A DNA stretch of 64,000 bases from assembly GCF_002076895.1 (NCBI RefSeq), contig NZ_CP020465.1, forward strand, positions 806,001 to 870,000, written 5' to 3'. The DNA comes from Cognaticolwellia beringensis. Lineage in GTDB: Bacteria > Pseudomonadota > Gammaproteobacteria > Enterobacterales > Alteromonadaceae. Numbering within the stretch: the first letter of the stretch is position 1; every line of letters starts with the position of its first letter. A program made the position numbers and the translations under genes. Positions 17,001 to 25,100 of the stretch are shown piece after piece. The notes under the pieces were generated by a model. That model did not search any database and was not told the DNA's origin. It saw only the letters and a list, made by a program, of their open reading frames with translations.

Positions 17001-17157
17001 AAATACAGGAATTGGTGCGGAGGTGCAGCGACCTCTAGCTACCGTTGTAATTGGGGGTATTGTATCTTCCACAATTTTAACTTTGTTTGTATTACCTGTT
17101 TTATACCTATGGGCACATGGCTCTGAGAATAAGAAACAGCAATCTAGTGAAATTTAA
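14029..17157 (+). CDS. czcA: Second heavy-metal efflux RND pump, CzcA family
   Basis: Complete 1042-residue inner-membrane pump with AGGAG 6 bp before the ATG. The N-terminus reads LPIDAVPDITNVQVQINT. TM4 carries DFGLIVDGAVIIVEN with D402, D408 and E415, the same residues and numbers as the proton-relay acids of Cupriavidus CzcA, which exports cobalt, zinc and cadmium. The motif GTEFVPQLNEGDITVQ is also typical. The gene ends the operon that starts at the MerR promoter at 9820 and is followed by a clear terminator. Because TM4 differs from the first pump (AIG in place of DFG), the two may prefer different ions. Confidence 0.96.
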   Translation: MIESILRLAINRRYLVLSLLLVIIGVGMWSFQKLPIDAVPDITNVQVQINTSAPGYSPLEAEQRVTFPIETALAGLPKLSHTRSLSRYGLSQVTVIFEEGTDIYFARNLINARLAAIKGVIPSGLEPQMGPISTGLGEIFMYTVQASPDAKMSNGEPYTAIALREIQDWIIKPQLAQVKGVIEVNSIGGYNKQYHITPDPEKLLFHRVSFEDVSDALRKNNDNRGAGYIEKSGQQVLVRSIGQLATIDQILNIVIKKNNETPVKIGDVSSVGIGKELRTGAATRNGIETVLGTTMMLIGENSRTVALEVKQKLSEIQQSLPKGVTAEAVYDRTTLVDKAVATVTKNLVEGAVLVIVVLFLLLGNLRAALITAAVIPLSMLMTITGMVKTGVSANLMSLGALDFGLIVDGAVIIVENSVRRLAEAQHNDYRQNLKERLNTVYEATSEVIRPSLFGVLIITVVYIPIFTLTGVEGKMFHPMAATVVMALISAMILSVTLVPAAVAVFMKGKISEKESVVISSTKSVYKPLLKMALKFRWGIVLFSTFLMGYSLWLATTLGTEFVPQLNEGDITVQALRIPSTGLEQSVEMQEVLEQRIKAFSEVDKVFSRIGTAEVATDPMPPSIADIFVILKPRKDWYDPKKPKSELVEEMEEALKHIPGNNYEFTQPIQMRFNELISGVRADLGIKVFGDDLDQLLLTAKDILIIVKTIDGAADVRMEQVTGVPSLSVIPKRDALGRYGLSVVELQDWVAAAIGGESAGIMYEGDRRFELVVRLPEQIRTDIDGLKFLPIPLDDGSYVPLEEVAELKSESLPAQISRENGKRRVVVTANVRGRDLGSFVEDVKTKINQEGEIPAGYWLDYGGTFEQLESASKRLSMVVPITLIVILGILVIAFGSLKDALIIFSGVPLALTGGVFSLYLRDMPLSISAGVGFIALSGVAVLNGLVMLAFIRDLWHEKGDLYLAIIEGAIIRLRPILMTALVASLGFIPMALNTGIGAEVQRPLATVVIGGIVSSTILTLFVLPVLYLWAHGSENKKQQSSEI

Positions 17158-17166
17158 ATAGAAGGG

Positions 17167-17204
17167 AGCAGCTTAATTTATAGTTAAGCTGCTTTGAATT
17201 TTTT
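17167..17204 (+). terminator. Rho-independent terminator of the CDF-lspA-czc operon
   Basis: A perfect 10-bp stem AGCAGCTTAA / TTAAGCTGCT with a 7-nt loop starts 9 bp after the czcA stop and is followed by TTGAATTTTTT. Confidence 0.9.
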
Positions 17205-17512
17205 CACTTCCACTATGAACATATGTGGAACGTCACAAATAATGAGAAATGCGTCACACGATGAGGAAATTTAACATTTAAGTTACACCTGAGAAAAATT
17301 TTGTAACTCGTCAACGATCCAATATGGTCAGCAAAGATACGACCGGACGTTAGCATCAATGGATTTTCGAGCTGTTTCTAGTGTTCATTAGACATTGAGC
17401 TACCTTCATCTTGATAGTCAACAAAACCACCTTTGAACTAAACCGCTCTCGCGGTAATGGTGTTCTTTTCAAACTATGTATCATCATCTAACTGAAGAAT
17501 TCTTTTCTACTC

Positions 17513-17656
17513 TTAGTATTGAGGCATTCTGTCCTTGCCAGATACACGAACATAAGTTTCCTGCAAAATATCTTCTACGTCCTCATCACGCACTACAAAG
17601 CGTCGAAGTGACGGCAAGTCGTTTAAATACGTATCTAAAGACGGCCCTTTGGGCAT
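17513..17656 (-). pseudogene. Truncated ECF-type sigma-70 factor
   Basis: A 47-residue frame beginning ATG at 17656 with a good ribosome site (GGGAGAG). It reads MPKGPSLDTYLNDLPSLRRF, then RDEDVEDILQETYVRV, which matches region 2 of ECF sigma factors (LRRF...DVEDILQE), and stops soon after. A full factor has about 170-190 residues; the rest of region 2, and region 4, are missing downstream. The promoter-side end is intact, so the 3' part was lost, probably at the left edge of a rearrangement. Confidence 0.7.
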
Positions 17657-17701
17657 ACCAGTACTCTCCCTCAATGAGCCTTTAAAACTCAGAGATAAAT
17701 T

Positions 17702-17741
17702 AACTATAAAACTATAAAACTATAAAACTATAAAACTATAA
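17702..17741. repeat. 8-bp tandem repeat, about five copies
   Basis: CTATAAAA repeated with exact 8-bp period (C at 17704, 17712, 17720, 17728, 17736). It resembles half of the MerR operator (CTATAG) only superficially; no G follows and no dyad forms. Confidence 0.9.
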
Positions 17742-18243
17742 CAGCTCAGCAGATAAAAACCCGACAATAAAAATTGATCATTTTATGAAAGATGAAAATT
17801 AGAAAGGGATAAGTCTAAATACCGTGATTGTAAAAGACGTTTTTCCGAATATTCAGAAGTTAACTCAAGTGACGAAGCAGAGTATTTAATAAGATACATT
17901 TACATCATAATTTTGACTTCTTTTTGTGATAATTGCTATCTCACTATGTGCCCCTAAGTGCCCCTAAGTGCCATAGAATCATAAATTTAATACCTAAAAT
18001 CATATTAATCTAATGTCCGCTTTGCTATTTTCTAATCAAATTAGAATTTTTGACTTTATAGATTCCTGATGAAATTTAGAACAATTCTATTATCTAAAGC
18101 AGGGCTTATTTTCATCGGTTCAAATGTCGCTAGATAAGCCAAGTCTAAGGTCTATATCAGTATTTATAATCAAACTTGAGTATTGATTTTTCACGTTTCA
18201 AGTTAAAAATTTAGAAGAACTTCATTGTCTAGTTTAGGACCGC

Positions 18244-18462
18244 TTGGTCGGAGCAGAAGTCATAAGCGCATCAAAGATGCTAACGACTGCTTTAAGTCTT
18301 GGAGCTGCCGTTAGTAAAGCAAACGCTACCGTCAACAATACGCACTATCATGACCACTTTTACCACAGACTATCAAAGAATCAAATATGACGCACAACAG
18401 GAGCTGAAAGAATTGCTTTAGATGATATTTTCACAAGAGTAATTTTGATGACTTCATTGTAG
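18244..18462 (+). pseudogene. Possible gene remnant with an internal stop
   Basis: One frame reads VGAEVISASKMLTTALSLG, further residues to RLSKNQI, a TGA at 18388, and then in the same frame RTTGAERIALDDIFTRVILM to a TAG at 18460. Both halves look protein-like and share the frame, which suggests a nonsense-broken gene end. I do not recognise it. The evidence is composition only. Confidence 0.25.
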
Positions 18463-18519
18463 CCAATCTGAACGTTCAGTCCGCTCTAACCGTTCTTTAA
18501 ATGTTTCAATCGTTAACAT
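18454..18519 (-). CDS. 21-residue ORF with strong ribosome site after the helicase gene
   Basis: The helicase stop codon lies within TTGAGGTGATTT followed by ATG at 18519, so a textbook Shine-Dalgarno (GAGGTGA) serves a further start. The frame codes MLTIETFKERLERTERSDWL and stops one residue later. The good signal before such a short frame suggests either a real small protein or the stub of a third operon gene lost by a nonsense change or deletion. Confidence 0.35.
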   Translation of the reverse strand: MLTIETFKERLERTERSDWLQ

Positions 18520-18522
18520 AAA

Positions 18523-19920
18523 TCACCTCAATTCACTCAACCCCAACGCTATAGATTCTTGTTGAAAACGACCAGATATATTGATCACTCGTTCATAAGC
18601 ATTCGTCAAAAAATGTTTTTCAACCACATCATCAAACCCATTTAAAGCAACTTCTAGCTTCGGTGGACTTGCTCTTTTCTTATCGAAAGTCACAGCACTT
18701 AAATCTTTACCTTCAATATCCTCTTGAAGGACAGCTTTCATCTTCTCAAACTTAACAACATCAGCTTCAAAAGGAACGTCTTGTTTAACACGGTATGCGT
18801 ACTCTAAAAGCTTTGGCTCAGCAGGCATGTACATAATAGCCTCTTGATTTTTAGAACCCGTCATTCTCAGTATTCGGCCTAAAATCTGTCTAAAGTGCAT
18901 TTCCGTTTTTATATTGGTGAGATGACAACAAACCTGTAAACGAGGAATGTTTGTTCCTTCGCTGATCATACCTACCGAAATTATCCATTTAGTTTGTGCA
19001 TGCCTAAATTGTTGAATAATACTGGTTGGCTCACTTTCCCTGTAGGTAACAACAACGGTATCTTCGTTAAAGCAGGTTTTCATTAATGTTGATATTTTTC
19101 GTGCATGATCAACAGATGAAGCAACAATTAAGCCTGCCGCGTCTGAGTTTTTTGTTCTTATTGAGCTTAGCTTTTTTTGTGCAGAAGAAATTACGTATTT
19201 AATTACCGCTTCATTTTCAATAATCTCCTGATAAGGAACTACTGACTCCATTAATAAAGATTTAAAGCTACTGAATGTTTTTGTCTCAACGTCATCTACA
19301 ACCGAAATATTATTATTATCAATCGCAATTATCTGCGGCACACGACAAACATCATCTGTAATAGCCTCAGAAAGCCCATAAACATAATCACACGATATTT
19401 TGTTGCTAGGGTGCATATAGTTTGAAAGAACAATAGGAGCCGCGTCTGAGCGCCAAGGCGTTCCCGTTAAGGCTAATGTAAATTTAGCCTTATCTTGAAT
19501 GTTCAGTATTATCTGTTCACCCCATGAATTGGCATTATCAATATTAGATCCCGCACAATGATGAATCTCATCAAAAATCACGAAAACTCGATACCGTTCA
19601 AATAACTGCCAAAAATTAACATCTAAATACTGCAAATTTTGATACGTTAAAGATCTCCCTCTAGCCCCTATCAACCCATCAAATCGTTCCTGAGTTTTTA
19701 ACTGCAAACTTTCACTAAAATCTTGAGAAACAATTGAAGAAGGTGAAAAACAGATGATTAAATCAACCATGTTATTTTTTAACAACTGATTCGCTAATTC
19801 AGATGCCATCAAGGTTTTACCTGATCCTGGTGTTGCTAAGGCTAAAAAATGGCTAGTGCCATTTTGATATTGTGTTAAAGCTAAATTAATACACTCAGCT
19901 TGCCATTGTCTTAGTTTCAT
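18523..19920 (-). CDS. Superfamily 2 DEAD/DEAH-type helicase
   Basis: ATP-dependent helicase or translocase of 465 residues, compact compared with most defence helicases. Visible motifs: Q-like RQWQAECI (4-11), Walker A TPGSGKT (30-36), DEIHH (117-121), TGTPWR (about 154-159), SEGTNIP and the arginine-finger motif QILGRILRMTG (about 345-355). It belongs to the SSL2/UvsW-like group of SF2. No nuclease or other effector domain is seen; the C-terminal 90 residues are of unknown fold. Its ATG overlaps the stop of the upstream winged-helix gene (ATGA), so the two are coupled. It stands beside known defence genes and divergent from an XRE regulator, which suggests a defence role, but I cannot match the pair to a named system. 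Confidence 0.8.
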   Translation of the reverse strand: MKLRQWQAECINLALTQYQNGTSHFLALATPGSGKTLMASELANQLLKNNMVDLIICFSPSSIVSQDFSESLQLKTQERFDGLIGARGRSLTYQNLQYLDVNFWQLFERYRVFVIFDEIHHCAGSNIDNANSWGEQIILNIQDKAKFTLALTGTPWRSDAAPIVLSNYMHPSNKISCDYVYGLSEAITDDVCRVPQIIAIDNNNISVVDDVETKTFSSFKSLLMESVVPYQEIIENEAVIKYVISSAQKKLSSIRTKNSDAAGLIVASSVDHARKISTLMKTCFNEDTVVVTYRESEPTSIIQQFRHAQTKWIISVGMISEGTNIPRLQVCCHLTNIKTEMHFRQILGRILRMTGSKNQEAIMYMPAEPKLLEYAYRVKQDVPFEADVVKFEKMKAVLQEDIEGKDLSAVTFDKKRASPPKLEVALNGFDDVVEKHFLTNAYERVINISGRFQQESIALGLSELR

Positions 19921-20441
19921 ATTTTCTCTAGTGGTTCATCTTGCTTAAGTAAGCCTTCAATAGCCCTGATCTTCCCTAATATTCTGGTGTTGTTATCTCT
20001 AGCCTTATTGTATTGCGGCTGTAATTCATCAACTAACTCAGGAAACTCTGAATAAAGCTCTTTATAAGCTTCAGACTCACCAATATTTAATAGCAGTTCA
20101 GCTTTATAGTGATTCAATTTACCAAATAATTTCACTTGCTTATCATTCTGTTTTTTAGGTGAATTAATTACTTCAAACTTAGCCAGTATTGTTATTACAT
20201 TAATATCAAAATCTTCTGTTTTATTGAATCGGGTGAATCCTTTTTTATTCGATATCCGTTTCTTCAGCCACCCCTTTTTTACCAGCTTTAAAAGTTCGGC
20301 ATATATATTTCGTCTAACTTTTGCAGGATCTAAAGAAGAGTCGCTTTTCAAGGCTAAATAAGCGGACCTGACATCGCTCGTTGTGAAGTGATCAAAATTT
20401 GTTGCGACAATAATTTGAGCTACAAAATGGTCAAATTTCAA
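19917..20441 (-). CDS. Winged-helix-like partner of the helicase
   Basis: A 174-residue protein of unknown family. Residues 1-75 look like a winged-helix module (FTTSDVRSAYLAL ... NIYAELLKLVKKGWLKKRIS), with a basic wing (KKRISNKKGFTRF). The remainder, rich in Lys, Glu and Leu (LFGKLNHYKAELLLNIGESE), should form a helical or coiled-coil segment. It may bind DNA and recruit the helicase; that is inference from the four-base overlap and joint promoter. Its promoter must lie in the 101-bp gap shared with the XRE gene. Confidence 0.7.
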   Translation of the reverse strand: MKFDHFVAQIIVATNFDHFTTSDVRSAYLALKSDSSLDPAKVRRNIYAELLKLVKKGWLKKRISNKKGFTRFNKTEDFDINVITILAKFEVINSPKKQNDKQVKLFGKLNHYKAELLLNIGESEAYKELYSEFPELVDELQPQYNKARDNNTRILGKIRAIEGLLKQDEPLEKI

Positions 20442-20542
20442 AGTAAATCCTAATCAACATATAACAATAATGGGTATTATAGGGCGTGGTGCTTTACTGC
20501 TCAACATGAAAATCTAATCATTTTGCCTGAAGGAAAAATAAG

Positions 20543-20779
20543 GTGAGTGATTTAGTTAAAGAATTCGGTAAAATGCTTCGCTTAAAACGCAAATCTGCTG
20601 GTTACTCTCAAGAGAGTTTTGCCGCGTATGTAGGCATAGAAAGGGGTAATTACGGTAAGATGGAAAGAGGTGCTGTTAATATTAAATTAGAAACATTATA
20701 CAAACTGACTAATGCACTAAATTGTGAGTTTGAAGAGATAATGCCTTCAAGACTAAAGCATAAAATTGATCTAGATTAA
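20543..20779 (+). CDS. XRE-family HTH regulator
   Basis: A 78-residue single-domain repressor-like protein with a GTG start and GAAGGA upstream. The lambda-type HTH is LRLKRKSAGYSQESFAAYVG ... RGNYGKMERGAVNIKLETLYKL. Its size and form resemble restriction-modification controller proteins. It is divergent from the helicase pair and points toward the Avs-like genes, so it may control both sides. No clear operator dyad was found by eye in 20442-20542. Confidence 0.85.
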   Translation: MSDLVKEFGKMLRLKRKSAGYSQESFAAYVGIERGNYGKMERGAVNIKLETLYKLTNALNCEFEEIMPSRLKHKIDLD

Positions 20780-20897
20780 CTTAAAATCAATTTAACCATC
20801 ACTACTCATTTTTATAAAAGTAAATTCATATATTTCAGTTTGTTATGTCATAATGACTCACTAGAACATGAAGCTTAAAGTCAACTTGGAAGATCTA

Positions 20898-22121
20898 ATG
20901 AGCAATATTTCAGTAAAATTAAAAATGTACCCTGCAAGTAATGGAGATGCTTTTTTAATTTCAGCAAACGTGCCTGAGCCCTTAAATATCATGATAGATG
21001 GAGGCTATGCAAGCACATACAATAAATATATTTCCCCCGATTTGAAAGAACTTGCATTAGAAGGCTGTTCTTTAAATTTAGTAGTGGCAACACATATAGA
21101 TGCTGATCATATTCTAGGCCTTATTGAATTTTTTAAGTCTAATGGTTGTTCTACAAAATCTAAGATAATACCAGTGCTTAATGTTATACATAATAGTGTT
21201 CGAAGTTTAAATCCATTGAAAGCTGATCTTATTCGAAATGATGATTTAGAGTTGTTAAAAGAAATAAATCATCAAGGATATCCAATATCTGAAAATAAAA
21301 CAGAGGAAGAAATCAGTGCTCGGCAAGGAAGTTCATTAGCTGCATTATTACTAGCGGGTAAATATAATTGGAATTTTTCTGATGGAAATCAGAGTATTAA
21401 TTGTGATAGTTTCCCGACAATAAAATTAAATAGCAATGCAAGTTTGAAGCTTCTTGGCCCCTCAATTGAACGATTGAATGAATTAAAAAAATGGTGGCTA
21501 AAGGAGTTACAAAGGATAGGTATTATCGGAGGGATTACTGAGGATATTATCTTTGACGATGCATTCGAGTTTTTATGTGCAAAAAATCTTTTCAAAAGAA
21601 ATTATACAAAAAAGGAAAAAGATGTAATTAGTCAGGTTAGCGGTTCCAGCACTCACTCCCTTAAAGATGTTTATTCCCCTGACTCATCTATTACTAACTC
21701 TAGCTCAGTAGCTTTTATTGCTGAAATTGGCTCTGCCATGTTACTTTTTCTTGGTGATGCATGGTCTGAAGATATTGAAATAAAAATTCAGGAGCTTAAA
21801 ACCAATACAAATAAATTACTATTTCAAGCAATTAAAATATCACACCATGGAAGTCTGCATAATACGAGCACATCACTATTGGAATTAATTGATGCCGCAT
21901 CCTATTTTATTTCTTCTGATGGCAATCATCATGATCACCCTGATATTGAAGTATTAAAGGAAATTGTTGATAGACCAAGTAGATTTACGCGACGTCTTTA
22001 TTTTAGTTACCCCACCCCAGCATCTACATTTATGAAAAACTACAAATCACAGAGTGGCGCTTGTTTTACTGTTCATGAAACTGCAAATAATTGGATTGAT
22101 CTGACTTCGGAAATATTATGA
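20898..22121 (+). CDS. Metallo-beta-lactamase-fold hydrolase, Avs1A-like
   Basis: 407 residues from the ATG at 20898, which has TTGGAAG 7 bp upstream; an in-frame ATG at 20868 lacks a ribosome site. The MBL core is clear: MYPASNGDAFLIS, DGG (34-36), the metal motif HIDADH (66-71), FLGDAW and ISHHGS near the C-terminal third, as in ComEC-like MBL proteins. Its stop overlaps the start of the large protease-STAND gene (ATGA). This gene order, MBL then protease-STAND then a small protein, is that of Avs (AVAST) type 1 anti-phage systems. The substrate is unknown; hydrolysis of nucleic acid or a nucleotide is possible. Confidence 0.8.
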   Translation: MSNISVKLKMYPASNGDAFLISANVPEPLNIMIDGGYASTYNKYISPDLKELALEGCSLNLVVATHIDADHILGLIEFFKSNGCSTKSKIIPVLNVIHNSVRSLNPLKADLIRNDDLELLKEINHQGYPISENKTEEEISARQGSSLAALLLAGKYNWNFSDGNQSINCDSFPTIKLNSNASLKLLGPSIERLNELKKWWLKELQRIGIIGGITEDIIFDDAFEFLCAKNLFKRNYTKKEKDVISQVSGSSTHSLKDVYSPDSSITNSSSVAFIAEIGSAMLLFLGDAWSEDIEIKIQELKTNTNKLLFQAIKISHHGSLHNTSTSLLELIDAASYFISSDGNHHDHPDIEVLKEIVDRPSRFTRRLYFSYPTPASTFMKNYKSQSGACFTVHETANNWIDLTSEIL

Positions 22122-25100
22122 TAGAAAATTTTGTTAAAGCTTCAACTTGTAAAGTTGATTGTGGTGATGAGCTAGGAACTGGTTTTTTAGTTTCCGAAAG
22201 TATGGTCCTCACAGCTCGCCATTGCGTAATTGAATCTATTACCGATGATGCTGAAATAGAGTTATCTTTCCCTGAGCATCCAGACAGTTTAGTTGCAAAG
22301 GTTATTTCAGTAAGCGATGAATATGATTTATGCCTTTTATCTATTTCAGAAGATTTAGATATTACTCCTATGGAATTTGGCGACACCATGCCTGTAGAGG
22401 GAGAAGAATGGTACGCATGTGGCTTCCCTATAATCAAAAGAACTATTGGTCACCGAGTATCCGGAAACATATTACAAACTCTTAGTCAGCCAAAATTAAA
22501 AATCGATATTGACTTAGCTATTAAAAAAGATGTTGCCCTAACACAATATGACGGATTTTCTGGCGCAGCCTTAATTTGTGATGATGTATGTAGAGGTCTC
22601 ATCCGTTTAAAAGTTGATAAAACTATTGCTGCTATTAGTGCAGTTAAAATAACTGAGTTTCTTGAACAGCATAATGTTCAGATAAAACAAAATAAATCTA
22701 AGTCCAATGACATTTTGATTCAACGTAAAGAATTTCAACTAGCATTTGAGGAAAAAGTCAAAGATTGTAAGGGTGGATATATATTTCTTAGTGGTTCAAA
22801 TGGTATAGGTAAGTCGAGTTATTGTAATCACTACCGACCTTTTGCCTCTTCACTAGAGATGCTTGGCTGTTATAGCCTATCTTCAGCTAGGGAGGAGCTA
22901 GGAGCGAGCCATAAAGTTCAACCAGCGGTATTGTTTGATTGGTTATCTACTACAATATCAATAAAATTAAGTGGAAAGGCGTCACGTAAGGAAGATTTGT
23001 CTTATCCTGTTTTGATAGAAAAAACATCAAAACTTCTTAGTGAATTTGGTCGTTATTGTTTATCACAAGGTCGACAAGGGCTTATATTTATTGATGGCTT
23101 AAACGAAGCTCTAGAAATTAGTGAAGAACAGTTTTCTCTGTTTATAGGACTACTCCCTACAAAGCTGCCAGAGGGAGTAACTGTTGTACTTACAGCCCCA
23201 AATTTTGAAAATATTTCATCCTACTTAAATGGACGAGTAGATACGGAAAATAAAATAGAACTACCAAGCTTAAAACGTAAAGTTGTTAGACGCTATTGTT
23301 GGAAAGAGCTTAGAGAAGAACGCGCAACTACATCAATTATAAAGATCGTTTGTGATAAAGCTCAAGGGCATCCACTGTACCTTAGGTATTTAATTGAATT
23401 TATAAATAACTGTTCTGATTTAAATGATTTAAACGAATTCCCTAAGTTTTCTGGAGCCGTTGGGGAATATTACGAGAAGTTATGGCTAAAATTACTTCAA
23501 GATCAAGAAGCAGTTAACCTCTTAGCCATACTCTCACGCTTGCGAAGTAGTATTAATATTGAAGAATTACCCAAAATTCTAAGTGCATCAGAACGTACCG
23601 TTTTAATCCCAACATTAAGTAGGGTTCGCCACTTATTAGCTAACTCTGAGACAACAACAATTTATCATTCATCGTTTTCTGAGTTTTTAATAGAAAAGAC
23701 AAAACAACTTAATCAGGATGTTGAGGAAAGGATTGCAAAGTTTTGTATTGATAATAGTGACCTAAAATATTGTGCTTTAAATTCTGTATATCACTTTCTT
23801 CTCTCGGGAAACGAAGGTTGTTTAAAAGCAATTCAAAAGTGTGACCAATCATGGGTTGATCAATGTGTAACAATTGGAGTTAAGCCTGACACATTACTAT
23901 TTGACATTGAAAATGTACTAACGGCAGTTACTGAATGTGGATCTACTGTCGATATTATCAGAATGTTGTTACTCTCTCATCGTGTTAATTTTAGATATAA
24001 TACCCTTTTTGCTCAATCAGCCTCGCTGATTGCAGAAGCATTAGTTGCTTTAGGTAAACCCCAAGAAGCGATTCAACATACCATTAGATTTAATACTTTA
24101 ATTATCAGTCCTGATGAAACTTTTAGAATAGTTGTTTTTTTACTTGATAAAGAATACATAAAGGAAGCTAAAGAGTTACTGACTCTATTAGATGAATCCA
24201 TTGAGGGAGTACTTACTTCACAAGGACATCAACTTAATGATTATATTATTTTATGCCAATACCGAATTCGTAGCGCTCTTTTATTAGATTTTATTGATGA
24301 AAATCCTATAAGTTATCAGGCTATGAATATCCTTTATAGTGCTATGAAGACTATTCACACGAATACCGAGGAGTTATCTCAAGAAGACTTCTTCGAAATT
24401 ACAGCTGAGTTACAGTGTATTGTCCCAAGTTTTAAGCTATGTTTCCCAGACATATATGCTGGTTTAGATGAGTTAAAACAAAGAGGGCTTCAATTACCGC
24501 CAAATATGCTGGAACTATTGATATGTACTTTAGATCATTGTTTAGATTGGTTTAATAACTTTCAAAAAATTAAAAAAAGCAAGTGCTTACCTGAAATACT
24601 ATCGGATATCGAAGAAACACTGTTATCTGGTTTATACATAAATGAACGCTTTCCTACCCAAACTATTGATACATTAATACAAGTTGGGGCACCAGTATCG
24701 CTTATTGAAAACATGAACGAGGATGAGGCTCAGCCAACACAAATTAAAATATTAAATGATGATGGGGTTGAACTTGAACACCAACAGATATTTCAAGGTG
24801 CAAGTGACTGGCGAATTGCTACCTTTTTATCAGATGATGTAGATTGCCCTCAGTTTAACGGTTGGAGTAAAAGTAATTGGCTGAATTCTCTTGAATTGAT
24901 ACTCAGCGCGTTATATTGGTGTGAAGGCACTGCTCTGCGAGGTAAAGCAGAAAACAACGAAAACTTACTCAAAATTGCCATTGAAAACATACAGTCTCAT
25001 GTTCTTTTACCGCTATCTTTTTCACTTAAAGAAAGAGTGTCATGGGAGAACAGCTATTCGATCCCTGAACAATTAGTACCTATCATATATAAAAAGCTTT

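Larger units (their letters stand above)
17205..18453. other. Decayed, largely non-coding stretch between the metal and defence islands
   Basis: No intact gene. It contains the broken ECF sigma gene (17513-17656), an 8-bp tandem repeat (17702-17741), a CCCCTAAGTG repeat (2.2 copies, 17951-17972), a loose direct repeat (TTTAGAACAATTC near 18073 and TTTAGAAGAACTTC near 18208) and a possible gene remnant at 18244-18462. A stop-bounded plus-strand frame at about 17800-17955 reads like protein (SEYSEVNSSDEAEYLIRYI) but has no start codon. The stretch looks like the scar of past insertions and deletions. Confidence 0.6.

Noticed and set aside
17476..17685. 69-residue plus-strand ORF in the inter-island gap
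   Set aside because: It is the antisense of the sigma-factor remnant at 17513-17656, has no ribosome site, and its product resembles nothing.
17702..17741. CTATAAAA repeats considered as further MerR operators or an iteron origin
   Set aside because: They lack the CTATAG dyad and promoter boxes, and no replication gene lies nearby.
17941..17972. CCCCTAAGTG repeat considered as an attachment site or CRISPR trace
   Set aside because: Only 2.2 adjacent copies without spacers, and no matching copy was seen at the right border of the island.
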